Positions 5,845-13,267 of a stretch of 15,181 nt of DNA are shown here, in pieces. Source of the DNA: Bacillota bacterium (GTDB lineage Bacteria > Bacillota > Clostridia > Lachnospirales > Lachnospiraceae); contig JAEWCQ010000008.1 of assembly GCA_023390555.1 (NCBI GenBank), positions 1 through 15,181 on the forward strand, read 5' to 3'. Made by a program: the position numbers and the translations under genes. How positions within the stretch are numbered: the first letter of the stretch is position 1; each line of letters starts with the position of its first letter. The notes under the pieces were generated by a model, which saw nothing but the letters and a program-made list of their open reading frames with translations, was not told the origin of the DNA and did no database searches.

Positions 5845-6539
5845 TCACGTTCAAATCTGTCCGGATACGATGCTACGGTCTGTTTTATCGCCCCTTTGAC
5901 AATCACAGTATTATAACCGATAGGCACTGTTATGTCAAGGTTCGGAGCAATCTGCCACGGCTTCTTATAGATTGGAAGATAGAGAGTGTCCGAATGAAAA
6001 AGAACGGATGGCATCGAACCCTCCAGTTCAAAATCCAAAACCACACTGTCGGTTGGAAAAGGATCGTATTTTCCTTCCTCCAACTGTACCACCAGTCCGT
6101 TTTCTTCATACATTCTCTGTGAAAATTCTTCAAAATATGCAGGCCTGTCTGTTCTGATCTGCAGCCGGTTGAGCCCCGGTGCAAGTTGTTCCAGAATAGT
6201 ATTCAGCTGACCGTCGAGATAGTCTTTCCGCTGCTCTCTCCAGACAGTATCCTGATAACTTTCTATTTTCTCAGTTTCCTCCATGGCGAGAACCTCTTCC
6301 GTTCCTTCACTGCTTCCGTCAATGAGAATCAGATAGAAGTCTCGAAATGCAATATTTCTTGTTGCCAGGAGCTGTTCCACAATTACTCTCATATACGGAA
6401 CGCAGGGATTATCCGGTAACACCCTGCCGCTGCCGTTTGATTCCGCTTTCGTCTCTTCCATCTGATGACGTGTCAGCAGATACAGTTTTTGCCGGATACG
6501 CGCTCCGGTCCTGCCAAGCAGTTTTCCTATTTTTTTCAT
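5829..6539 (-). CDS. Conserved-looking hypothetical protein between dusB and greA
   Basis: This 236-residue protein has its ATG overlapping the dusB stop (ATGA, 6539-6536), so it is translationally coupled. The first 25 residues are basic (MKKIGKLLGRTGARIRQKLY). An acidic helical middle region follows (about 70-125, EETEKIES...LDGQLNTILEQLAPG). The C-terminal part is beta-rich, with VVLDFELEGSMPSVLF, LYLPIYKKPWQIAPNLDITV and IGYNTVIVKG, and the protein ends DRFEREFYNS. There is no signal peptide, membrane helix or catalytic motif that I recognise. Codon use matches its neighbours. The fixed place among housekeeping genes suggests a family-specific cytoplasmic function, possibly linked to translation, but nothing in the sequence proves it. 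Confidence 0.8.
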   Translation of the reverse strand: MKKIGKLLGRTGARIRQKLYLLTRHQMEETKAESNGSGRVLPDNPCVPYMRVIVEQLLATRNIAFRDFYLILIDGSSEGTEEVLAMEETEKIESYQDTVWREQRKDYLDGQLNTILEQLAPGLNRLQIRTDRPAYFEEFSQRMYEENGLVVQLEEGKYDPFPTDSVVLDFELEGSMPSVLFHSDTLYLPIYKKPWQIAPNLDITVPIGYNTVIVKGAIKQTVASYPDRFEREFYNS

Positions 6540-7504
6540 ACTTCATTATATGAGGCAAATGTCCGCAATAATTCCTCTAATTCCTCGTAAGTCTCAACTT
6601 CATTCATTCTCCGGCGAAAGCCTGCCGCATGTTTGTAGCCGCCGGCATACCAGGCTGCATGCTTCCGCATTTCGCGCATGCCCATGACCGGACCCTTCCA
6701 TTCCATCTGCATAGCCGCATGACGGAGCACCATCTCTGCCATTTCCAACGCCGTCGGCTTCGGCAGGTACCTGCCTGTCTTCAGATAATAATTGATCTGG
6801 GCAAAAATCCATGGATTTCCCTGTGCCCCGCGTCCTATCATAAAGCCATCACAGCCTGTTTGTGCCTTCATGGCAATCGCATCTTCCGGAAGCAGGATAT
6901 CTCCATTGCCGATGACTGGAATTTTCACTGCTTCTTTGACCTGACGGATAATGTCCCAGTCTGCTTTTCCCGAATAAAACTGCTCCCTGGTGCGTCCGTG
7001 AACCGCGATTGCAGCTGCACCGGAAGCTTCCGCAATTTTTGCCAGCTCGACCGCGTTCACATGTCCCTCGTCAAATCCTTTACGGATTTTTACGGTAACC
7101 GGTTTTTGAATTGCTTTTGCAACTGCCTCTATGACCTGTCCGGCAAGAAGCGGATTTTTCATAAGTGCCGAACCATCTCCATTGTTTACGACCTTCGGCA
7201 CGGGACAGCCCATGTTGATATCCAGAATATCAAACGGACGGTCCTCAATCTGTTTTGCAATCTCTCCCATGATGACCGGATCGGAGCCGAACAGCTGCAG
7301 GGATACCGGATGCTCCCGTTCATCAATCGTCAACAGACTTTCCGTATTCTTATTGCGATACAGGATGCCCTTTGCGCTAACCATCTCCATGCAGATCAAT
7401 CCCGCTCCCTGCTCCTTACACAGGATACGAAATGGCAGGTCCGTTACTCCTGCCATAGGTGCCAATATTAAGTTATTCTCTAATGTTACGTTTCCTATTC
7501 TCAT
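6536..7504 (-). CDS. dusB: tRNA-dihydrouridine synthase, DusB type
   Basis: This FMN enzyme reduces specific uridines in the tRNA D-loop to dihydrouridine using NADPH. It has 322 residues, normal for the family. The TIM-barrel start is LILAPMAGVTDLPFR (12-26). The catalytic Cys100 sits in DINMGCPVPKVVNNGDGSAL, followed by VTVKIRKGF (136-144) and HGRTREQFYSGKADW (169-183). The flavin phosphate site is GNGDI (199-203) plus GRGAQGNPW (224-232). A C-terminal helical RNA-binding domain follows. Its ATG overlaps the coaX stop (7504-7501), and its own stop overlaps the start of the next gene, so all three are translationally coupled. The DusB rather than DusA/C label rests on the overall pattern. 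Confidence 0.94.
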   Translation of the reverse strand: MRIGNVTLENNLILAPMAGVTDLPFRILCKEQGAGLICMEMVSAKGILYRNKNTESLLTIDEREHPVSLQLFGSDPVIMGEIAKQIEDRPFDILDINMGCPVPKVVNNGDGSALMKNPLLAGQVIEAVAKAIQKPVTVKIRKGFDEGHVNAVELAKIAEASGAAAIAVHGRTREQFYSGKADWDIIRQVKEAVKIPVIGNGDILLPEDAIAMKAQTGCDGFMIGRGAQGNPWIFAQINYYLKTGRYLPKPTALEMAEMVLRHAAMQMEWKGPVMGMREMRKHAAWYAGGYKHAAGFRRRMNEVETYEELEELLRTFASYNEV

Positions 7505-8271
7505 CGATTCTGTTTTTCATAAACCAGACGCATTCCCTGAAGCGTCAGTGTCTGATCATAGATGTCAATACATTTGGTTTCATTTGCGAGTATCCTGCCA
7601 AGTCCCCCGGTCGCCACTACTTTTACATTTTTGAGACCGGACTCTTTGATCATATGTTTGACTATGTATTCCGTCTGACCGATCTGACCGAATACAAGAC
7701 CTGCCTGCATACTGCTGATGGTTTCTCTTGCCAGTATACTTGCCGGCTTTTTAATCTCAATTTCCGGAAGCTTTGCTGCGTCCTCCCAAAGTGCTTTTGC
7801 GGAAATACGAATTCCCGGGGAGGTCACTCCGGCAAAGAAATCCCCTGCCTCGTTTACAAAGTCGTAAGTGGTCGCAGTTCCGTAATCGATAACGATGACG
7901 GGACCGCCATAGAGTTCATAACCTGCCACAGCGTCCACAATACGGTCTGCACCGATCTGTCTCGGATTTTCAGACGTAATGCGGATTCCTGTCTTAACAC
8001 CCGGTTCTACAATCAGCGGGTGAATGTCAAAATATTTAATCACAGCACTGCAAAGGGAATGCATGACATTCGGTACGACAGAAGATACGATTACATCCCG
8101 AATGTCCTTTGTGGCTACCTTGTTGTGCTCTAACAGATCCAGAATCACAATTCCGTATTCATCCGAAGTACGCTGCATCTTCGTTGTCATACGAAAGGTT
8201 GTGACCAGTTTCTCTTTATCAAATACACCAATTGTAATGTTGGTGTTCCCTACATCTACTGCAAGTATCAT
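7501..8271 (-). CDS. coaX: Type III pantothenate kinase
   Basis: It phosphorylates pantothenate, the first step of coenzyme A synthesis. CoaX-type enzymes belong to the acetate/sugar kinase fold and are not feedback-inhibited by CoA. The 256-residue protein has the phosphate motif DVGNTN (6-11, D6 being the conserved acidic residue), GADR (107-110), the second nucleotide motif DYGTATT (129-135) and SPGI (151-154). Length and motifs are typical. It follows the 116-aa gene by 20 bp and overlaps dusB by 4 bp. The birA-coaX neighbourhood is common in Firmicutes. Confidence 0.96.
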   Translation of the reverse strand: MILAVDVGNTNITIGVFDKEKLVTTFRMTTKMQRTSDEYGIVILDLLEHNKVATKDIRDVIVSSVVPNVMHSLCSAVIKYFDIHPLIVEPGVKTGIRITSENPRQIGADRIVDAVAGYELYGGPVIVIDYGTATTYDFVNEAGDFFAGVTSPGIRISAKALWEDAAKLPEIEIKKPASILARETISSMQAGLVFGQIGQTEYIVKHMIKESGLKNVKVVATGGLGRILANETKCIDIYDQTLTLQGMRLVYEKQNR

Positions 8272-8291
8272 TTCGATATCCTCCTGTTTCC

Positions 8292-8642
8292 CTAGTCCTC
8301 TCCGGTAAAATCTTCTCCCAAGAAAAATACTTTATAATACATTTCAAGTGATTCCAGCAATTCCTGCCGCTCCCGCTGTATCTGTTTGACCTTTAAGATA
8401 CTTCCGATTTCGTCATAATAGAAATCCCCTTCATTGCAATCGGTCCGGAGCATCAGATGGCCGGTTTCGTCGAATACCATCTGAAAGGTTCCACCGATGT
8501 CCTCTGTAAACAGTACACTGATAATTTTTAAATCCTCCCGGATTCCTTCCGGAAGTGCCACAAACCGATCACTCAGATAAAATTTCTTTGTGTATGCACT
8601 GGAGCCGCATAATACCATTTCTTCCTGTTGCATTTCTGACAT
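8292..8642 (-). CDS. Small conserved protein, resembles DUF6145
   Basis: This 116-residue acidic cytoplasmic protein has recognisable blocks ALPEGIREDLKIISVLFTED, GDFYYDEIGSILKVKQIQ and a C-terminal helix ERQELLESLEMYYKVFFLGE. I associate this pattern with the uncharacterised Lachnospiraceae family DUF6145, from memory only. No enzymatic motif is visible. It lies between birA (50 bp upstream) and coaX (20 bp downstream), so it is almost certainly in the same transcript. The start at 8642 has only a weak ribosome binding site (TAGGTG). Two later ATGs (codons 4 and 9) are possible; codon 9 follows AGGA closely. Confidence 0.78.
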   Translation of the reverse strand: MSEMQQEEMVLCGSSAYTKKFYLSDRFVALPEGIREDLKIISVLFTEDIGGTFQMVFDETGHLMLRTDCNEGDFYYDEIGSILKVKQIQRERQELLESLEMYYKVFFLGEDFTGED

Positions 8643-8692
8643 TTCTACACCTATATTCTTTCTGTCGCCCTCTGCTTCTGTCCTGCAGTATC

Positions 8693-9670
8693 TTATACAT
8701 ACCCATAGATTCCCCGTACGGAGACCTCTCCCGAAGAAACGAGCCTCCTCGATTCCCAGGTGTCCACAATCAGTTCTCCCCGGTCTGTAATCCCCTGTGC
8801 GACCCCTTCATAAGGTTCCTTCGGGTCCAGTACACGGACTTTCCGGTTCCGGTTGGCCAGATAAGCGTTATATTCATTTGCAATTTCTTTCAGATTCTGC
8901 GTCTTCCTATATTTTTCATAATACACTTCAAACTCCTCCAGCACCGCTTCTATCAGTCCGGCCCGATTTATCTTCCTGCCTGACTCCAGCTTCAGTGAAG
9001 TCGCCATCTGCGCAAGTTCCTCCGGAAAGCTCTCGTTTTGGACATTGATCCCGACGCCGATTACAATATGATTGACATAATCAATCTGAGCGCTCATCTC
9101 CGTTAAAATTCCGCAGATCTTTTTTCCACGTACGACAATGTCATTTGGCCATTTAATTTCCGGTGAGAGACCAGTTTCCCGTTCTATCCCCTTTGCTGCT
9201 GCAATCGCCATGACCAGCGTCAGCATAGAGGCATTTTCCGGTAAAATATCAGGCTTTACAATGAGTGTCATAAAAATCCCCTGATCTGCTGGAGATTCCC
9301 AACCCCTTCCACGCCGTCCTCTTCCGGCATCCTGGCTTCCCGCCACGACAAGCGATCCATGCGGAGCACCTTTTTCCGCAAGATGACTGGCTTCCGTGTT
9401 GGTCGATCCCACGGCATCGTAACAGTATACTTTCTGACCTGCCCACGCAGTCTTACGTATGCTTGCCAGTTCATTCTCACTTAAGATATCCGGCACAGAT
9501 ACAATGCGATATCCCCGGTTATTAACCGCCTCTATCTCATAACCTTCTTTTTTCAGTTGATTGATTGCTTTCCAGACAGCGGTGCGGGATACCCCGAACT
9601 TTTCACAAAGCTCCTGTCCCGATACATAGTTGTCCGTTTCCCGAAGTGCCGCAAGTATCTCTGCTTTCAT
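8693..9670 (-). CDS. birA: Biotin-protein ligase / biotin operon repressor
   Basis: It activates biotin as biotinyl-AMP and attaches it to the carrier lysine of biotin-dependent carboxylases. With its DNA-binding domain it can also repress biotin genes. Of 325 residues, an N-terminal winged helix-turn-helix occupies about 1-58 (SGQELCEKFGVSRTAVWKAI, then NRGYRI). The ligase domain has GSTNTEA (88-94), the biotinyl-AMP loop GRGRRGRGW (116-124), KWPNDI (173-178), GKKICGILTE (182-191) and GVGINV (205-210). A C-terminal SH3-like domain ends the protein. This is the bifunctional class. It lies 2 bp after argF and is co-transcribed with it. No biotin genes or obvious biotin operator occur in the window. 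Confidence 0.96.
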   Translation of the reverse strand: MKAEILAALRETDNYVSGQELCEKFGVSRTAVWKAINQLKKEGYEIEAVNNRGYRIVSVPDILSENELASIRKTAWAGQKVYCYDAVGSTNTEASHLAEKGAPHGSLVVAGSQDAGRGRRGRGWESPADQGIFMTLIVKPDILPENASMLTLVMAIAAAKGIERETGLSPEIKWPNDIVVRGKKICGILTEMSAQIDYVNHIVIGVGINVQNESFPEELAQMATSLKLESGRKINRAGLIEAVLEEFEVYYEKYRKTQNLKEIANEYNAYLANRNRKVRVLDPKEPYEGVAQGITDRGELIVDTWESRRLVSSGEVSVRGIYGYV

Positions 9671-9672
9671 TT

Positions 9673-10662
9673 TTATTCCCCAAGTGTTGCAAGCATAACC
9701 GCCTTAATTGTATGCATACGGTTCTCTGCTTCATCAAATACCACCGACTGTTTACTTTCAAATACTTCATCCGTGACTTCCATTTCAGACAGGCCGAATT
9801 TTTCATGGATTTCTTTTCCGATTTTTGTTTCCAGGTCGTGAAATGCCGGGAGACAGTGCATAAAGATGGCATCCGGCTTTGCATTCGCCATTACAGCTGC
9901 ATTGACCTGATATGGCATCAGCTCCTGAATCCGCTCTTCCCAGACATTGTCAGGCTCTCCCATCGATACCCAGACATCCGTATAAATAACATCTGCATCT
10001 TTGGTTCCTTCCTGCACATCTTCCGTCAATGTAATGGTCGCTCCGGTCCTGCTTGCCACATCCGAACAGTAATCGACCAGTTTGGCATCCGGAAAATATT
10101 TTTTTGATGTACATGCAACAAAATGCATGCCTAGCTTCGCACAGGTCACCATCAGGGAATTCCCCATGTTGTAGCGGGCATCTCCCATATATACGAGCTT
10201 CACGCCTTTCAGTCTGCCGAGGTGTTCCCGAATCGTCAGCATATCTGCCAGCATCTGTGTCGGATGGAACTCATTTGTCAGTCCGTTCCACACCGGAACA
10301 CCTGCATTTGCCGCAAGTTCTTCTACAATATCCTGTCCAAATCCGCGATATTCAATTCCATCGTACATTCTTCCAAGTACACGTGCTGTATCCCGGATAC
10401 TCTCTTTTTTTCCAATCTGGGAACCCGATGGATCCAGATAAGTGACATGCATGCCAAGGTCATGCGCCGCCACTTCAAAGGAACAGCGTGTTCTGGTACT
10501 CGTTTTTTCAAAAATCAGAGCAATATTTTTCCCAATCAGGCTGTCATGCAACATTCCCTGTTTCTTCTTATCCTTTAAATCTGCTGCGAGATCGATCAGA
10601 TATAGAATTTCTTCCGATGTGAAATCCATAATCTTCAAAAAATTACGTCCTTTTAAATTCAT
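9673..10662 (-). CDS. argF: Ornithine carbamoyltransferase
   Basis: It condenses carbamoyl phosphate with ornithine to give citrulline in arginine synthesis. The 329 residues contain the carbamoyl-phosphate site STRTR (55-59), HPTQ (133-136), the ornithine-closing loop DVWVSMGEPDNVWEERI (229-245) and the catalytic-cysteine motif HCLP (269-272). The sequence also resembles catabolic ArcB enzymes of the same family. With no arcA or arcC nearby the anabolic role is more likely but not proven. It heads the eight-gene minus-strand run. AGAGG lies about 8 bases before the ATG, and a candidate promoter and leader hairpin lie upstream. Confidence 0.95.
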   Translation of the reverse strand: MNLKGRNFLKIMDFTSEEILYLIDLAADLKDKKKQGMLHDSLIGKNIALIFEKTSTRTRCSFEVAAHDLGMHVTYLDPSGSQIGKKESIRDTARVLGRMYDGIEYRGFGQDIVEELAANAGVPVWNGLTNEFHPTQMLADMLTIREHLGRLKGVKLVYMGDARYNMGNSLMVTCAKLGMHFVACTSKKYFPDAKLVDYCSDVASRTGATITLTEDVQEGTKDADVIYTDVWVSMGEPDNVWEERIQELMPYQVNAAVMANAKPDAIFMHCLPAFHDLETKIGKEIHEKFGLSEMEVTDEVFESKQSVVFDEAENRMHTIKAVMLATLGE

Positions 10663-10699
10663 TCTGTTTTCCTCTTTCCATTCACATAAGTAGACAAAT

Positions 10700-10730
10700 C
10701 GGGCTGTCCCAGAATAATTGCGGCAGCCCG
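10700..10730 (-). terminator. Stem-loop between the SPFH gene and argF
   Basis: On the minus strand CGGGCTG...CAGCCCG gives a GC-rich 7-bp stem, extended by a few pairs. It follows the SPFH stop by about 35 bp. The T-rich tail is weak (ATTTGTCTACTT); on the plus strand the tail is TTCCTTTTT, but no plus-strand gene ends here. It is probably the SPFH terminator, with a leader element of argF as the alternative. Confidence 0.55.
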
Positions 10731-10754
10731 TTCCTTTTTAAGTTATTCAGTTAT

Positions 10755-10783
10755 ATTTTAATACTATTTCTGTTCTGTTGCAA
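10755..10783 (-). promoter_or_regulatory. Candidate sigma-A promoter for the argF operon
   Basis: TTGCAA (10783-10778), a 17-bp spacer and TAAAAT (10760-10755) lie across the last codons of the SPFH gene. The predicted start near 10748 would give an argF leader of about 85 bases that includes the stem-loop at 10700-10730. A TGAATAA half-site near 10750 is too weak to call an ArgR box. Confidence 0.4.
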
Positions 10784-11693
10784 CTTCTGTTATGGATTTT
10801 ACAAGTCCAGCAATTCCCTGAATTTCCGAAGGGATAATAATCTTGGTTGCTTTTCCGTCTGCTGCCTTCGCAAAAGCCTCCAGACTTTTCAGCTGTAAAA
10901 CGCTGGCATCCGGCGCTGCTTCTTTTAAGAAGCGAAGTCCGTCCGCATTCGCCTGCTGAATCTTAAGAATTGCTTCCGCCTGACCTTCTGCCTCACGGAT
11001 GGTAGCTTCTTTTTTGGCTTCCGCATGTAAGATCTGTGCCTGCTTTTCTGCTTCCGCATCCAGGATGACAGACTGCTTCTTACCTTCAGCCACAAGAATA
11101 GTGGATTTTTTCTCACCCTCTGCTCTTAAGATCGACTCACGTCTTTCACGCTCTGCTTTCATCTGTTTTTCCATGGAATCCTGAATGGCTTTCGGTGGAA
11201 GGATATTCTTCAATTCCACACGATTCACCTTGATTCCCCAAGGATCGGTTGCTACATCAAGCGATGCTCTCATTTTCGTATTAATCGTCTCTCTGGATGT
11301 CAGTGTCTCGTCCAGCTCCAGATCACCGATAATATTTCGAAGTGTCGTAGCTGTCAGATTCTCGATTGCCATAAGTGGATTCTCTACACCGTAAGCAAAA
11401 AGCTTCGGATCTGTAATCTGATAATAAACAACCGTGTCGATCTGCATGGTTACGTTATCCTTCGTGATAACCGGCTGCGGCGGAAAGTCTATCACCTGTT
11501 CCTTTAATAACATTCTCTTTGCAATACGGTCAATAAACGGAGCTTTAAAATGTATTCCAACTCCCCATGTTGCAAGATAGCCGCCAAGACGTTCCACTAC
11601 GACAGCATGAGCCTGTGGTACAATCCGAATGCAGGATACAACAATCCATAAAATTACGATTACTAATACAAAAAATGCAATAACTCCCGGCAT
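10764..11693 (-). CDS. SPFH/Band 7 membrane protein, stomatin-like (paraslipin/QmcA group)
   Basis: Proteins of this group form large membrane-anchored oligomers and are linked to membrane microdomains and protease regulation. The 309-residue protein starts MPGVIAFFVLVIVILWIVVS, chosen because GGAGG precedes this ATG by 7 bases; an upstream ATG at 11711 overlaps that region. Residues about 3-22 form one membrane helix. The SPFH domain follows (VPQAHAVVVERLGGYLATWGVG to VNRVELKNILPP). A long Glu/Ala/Lys-rich coiled coil comes next (KAERERRESILRAEGEKK..., about 180-250), and the C-terminus is Ala-rich. The NfeD-type partner often found next to such genes is absent. It has its own promoter upstream. 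Confidence 0.92.
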   Translation of the reverse strand: MPGVIAFFVLVIVILWIVVSCIRIVPQAHAVVVERLGGYLATWGVGIHFKAPFIDRIAKRMLLKEQVIDFPPQPVITKDNVTMQIDTVVYYQITDPKLFAYGVENPLMAIENLTATTLRNIIGDLELDETLTSRETINTKMRASLDVATDPWGIKVNRVELKNILPPKAIQDSMEKQMKAERERRESILRAEGEKKSTILVAEGKKQSVILDAEAEKQAQILHAEAKKEATIREAEGQAEAILKIQQANADGLRFLKEAAPDASVLQLKSLEAFAKAADGKATKIIIPSEIQGIAGLVKSITEVATEQK

Positions 11694-11727
11694 ACAATTA
11701 CCTCCAATCATTTTTTACCTAGACAAC

Positions 11728-11756
11728 ATATTACTATATTTAGAAAAATATTACAA
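11728..11756 (-). promoter_or_regulatory. Sigma-A promoter of the SPFH gene
   Basis: TTGTAA (11756-11751), a 17-bp spacer and TAATAT (11733-11728) lie about 35 bases before the chosen ATG, in a short intergenic stretch downstream of the hydrolase terminator. Confidence 0.6.
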
Positions 11757-11796
11757 CTCTTTCTCCCTGAAAGTATTACGAAATACGATTCTACGG

Positions 11797-11829
11797 AAGA
11801 AAAAAGAAACCGCCCGGGAGCAGTTTCTT
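11797..11829 (-). terminator. Rho-independent terminator of the cell-wall hydrolase gene
   Basis: On the minus strand AAGAAACTGC - TCCCGG - GCGGTTTCTT forms a 10-bp stem with one G-U pair, followed by TTTT and further pyrimidines. It starts about 20 bp past the hydrolase stop. Confidence 0.85.
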
Positions 11830-11849
11830 CTCTTCTTAATAATTATTTA

Positions 11850-13034
11850 TTAATAAAATACATGATTGCCGATCACCAGACCTGCCTGACCGGAACTCGC
11901 ACGCTTAAATCGTGTTGCACCGCCTGTATTATCCGTTCCTGCAATCGCTTCCTGTGCTGCCTGAATGCAACTTCCGCTGACACCGGAGGAAATCACCGAT
12001 GCCACACCTCCGTTACCGGCTGGTGTAAACTGACCGCCCTGGTATATAACGCCATAGATAGAAGCCGGATAGGCTCCGCTTCTGATCCGGTTCATGACAA
12101 CAGCTCCTACTGCTACTTTTCCTTCGTAAGGCTCGCTTCCCGCCTCACACTGGATTAGTGCTCCGAGAAGTGTCACATCATCCGTACTTGCCGCTACTGC
12201 TGAATTCTGAACGATAATTGACGTCGTTGTCTGGGCCGCTTTCTTTGCAGCTTCTTCCGCAGCTGCTTTTGCAATCTGTGCCTGTTCTTCTGCAATCGTA
12301 ATCGCTGTTCCATAATCCAGACCAACTGTTACATAATCCGCTTTGACATATGCGATGTTTCCGTTGTAATCCACTGCTACCCAGCCGTCCACGGCCGGTG
12401 CATCCGTTCTGACGGTCAGCTTATCTCCCTGTGCTGCCGCTGCATAGACTTCCGAGTTCTCATTCGCCTCTACCCGGACACGAAGTCCGCCGGTCTGCAC
12501 GCTCGCTGTTGTCTTACAGATCTGTCTTGCGAGATTCAGGGCATCCGTGCCGGTTACACAATACTCTGCCTTCGCATAACCATCCACATCTCCGGATACG
12601 ATATGATACCATCCGTCCAGCTGCTCTGTAATTTCTGCACGGTCGCCGCGATGGAGCTTACCGATTACTTCCGCATTCTCGTCTGGCTGTGAGCGGATAT
12701 TTAAAAACTCATCCACATTTGCCATCAGTTTATTGCTCCACTCCTGCTCCTCCGGAGTAGGTTCCTGTGCAGGCGCTTCCGCTACTTTAACTGTCTCTGT
12801 CTTCTCTACACTGACTGTTTCTTTTTTCAGAGCCAATTCCGTTGATTTCTGTGTTGCTGCGAGCTCACTGATGATACCCGCAATACCGTTCTGATTTACT
12901 TCAACATCCGCAACCTTCTCTTCCGTAACTGTTTTCACAGCTCTCTGATCCGTTCCAGCTGCAGTGACCGCAGTGACAACCAAAAATGAAACCAGGATGG
13001 CTGTACTTCCAATCACTTTTCCGTTTAATTTCAT
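11850..13034 (-). CDS. Secreted cell-wall hydrolase with two SH3 domains and a SleB-like catalytic domain
   Basis: This 394-residue exported protein probably cleaves peptidoglycan. The start MKLNGKVIG is chosen because GGAGG lies 5 bases upstream; longer ORF starts are AT-rich leader. A signal peptide occupies about 1-27 (hydrophobic STAILVSFLVVTAVTAAG). A Glu/Val/Lys-rich linker follows, then bacterial SH3 repeat 1 at about 104-160 (VDEFLNIRSQPDENAEVIGKL) and repeat 2 at about 180-236 (GGLRVRVEANENSEVYA...YVKADYV). An Ala-rich helix spans 247-268. The Hydrolase_2/SleB-type domain is about 285-394, with E297 in IQCEAGSEPYEGKVAVGAVVMNR as the likely catalytic acid and an end of GNHVFY. SleB members in spore formers act in germination; this SH3-bearing, signal-bearing form is more likely a vegetative wall enzyme. 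Its leader carries TGTAAY repeats like WalR boxes. Confidence 0.92.
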   Translation of the reverse strand: MKLNGKVIGSTAILVSFLVVTAVTAAGTDQRAVKTVTEEKVADVEVNQNGIAGIISELAATQKSTELALKKETVSVEKTETVKVAEAPAQEPTPEEQEWSNKLMANVDEFLNIRSQPDENAEVIGKLHRGDRAEITEQLDGWYHIVSGDVDGYAKAEYCVTGTDALNLARQICKTTASVQTGGLRVRVEANENSEVYAAAAQGDKLTVRTDAPAVDGWVAVDYNGNIAYVKADYVTVGLDYGTAITIAEEQAQIAKAAAEEAAKKAAQTTTSIIVQNSAVAASTDDVTLLGALIQCEAGSEPYEGKVAVGAVVMNRIRSGAYPASIYGVIYQGGQFTPAGNGGVASVISSGVSGSCIQAAQEAIAGTDNTGGATRFKRASSGQAGLVIGNHVFY

Positions 13035-13082
13035 AGAAACCTCCATGATACATACTTCATTTTGTCTCATATTTAAGTAAGT

Positions 13083-13139
13083 ATTACACGTATGTTTTAT
13101 TTTATGCATTTCTATTACATTTATTACAAATTTGTTACA
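13083..13139 (-). promoter_or_regulatory. TGTAAY direct repeats, WalR-box-like, in the hydrolase leader
   Basis: Minus-strand TGTAAC (13139-13134), 5 bases, TGTAAT (13128-13123) fits the WalR (YycF) consensus TGTWAH-N5-TGTWAH exactly, with an 11-bp period. Two more TGTAAT copies lie at 13119-13114 and 13088-13083. The box overlaps the predicted transcription start, a position where repression would be expected. AT-rich DNA makes chance matches possible. Confidence 0.45.
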
Positions 13140-13145
13140 TGGCAA

Positions 13146-13174
13146 ATTATAGCAAAGGATGATTTATTTGTCAA
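13146..13174 (-). promoter_or_regulatory. Consensus sigma-A promoter for the cell-wall hydrolase
   Basis: TTGACA (13174-13169), a 17-bp spacer and TATAAT (13151-13146) match the sigma-A consensus perfectly, with TGC before the -10 giving an extended -10 as well. The predicted start near 13139 gives a 5' leader of about 105 bases. Confidence 0.88.
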
Positions 13175-13179
13175 GTTTC

Positions 13180-13208
13180 TGTACATTTTATCCATTTCAT
13201 GCTATAAT
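13180..13208 (+). promoter_or_regulatory. Sigma-A promoter with extended -10 for the chemoreceptor
   Basis: TGTACA (13180-13185), a 17-bp spacer and TATAAT (13203-13208), with TGC just before the -10. The -35 matches at 4 of 6 positions. It is about 60 bases upstream of the chemoreceptor start and diverges from the hydrolase promoter, with only about 6 bases between the two -35 elements. A flagellar sigma-D motif was not seen. Confidence 0.75.
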
Positions 13209-13267
13209 TTTCCTAGATTAGTGCACACTTTGACGATAGCACATATCTATTTTAAGGAGGATGTATT

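Noticed and set aside
6629..8133. Long plus-strand ORFs opposite dusB and coaX
   Set aside because: Antisense shadows of strongly supported genes, with no plausible starts or domains.
9565..10578. Plus-strand ORFs opposite argF and birA
   Set aside because: Antisense shadows with unnatural composition.
10740..10765. ArgR operator before argF
   Set aside because: Only a TGAATAA half-site is present, with no second arm matching the consensus.
13150..13267. Flagellar sigma-D promoter for the chemoreceptor
   Set aside because: No TAAA-N15-GCCGATAA-like sequence; a sigma-A promoter with extended -10 fits.
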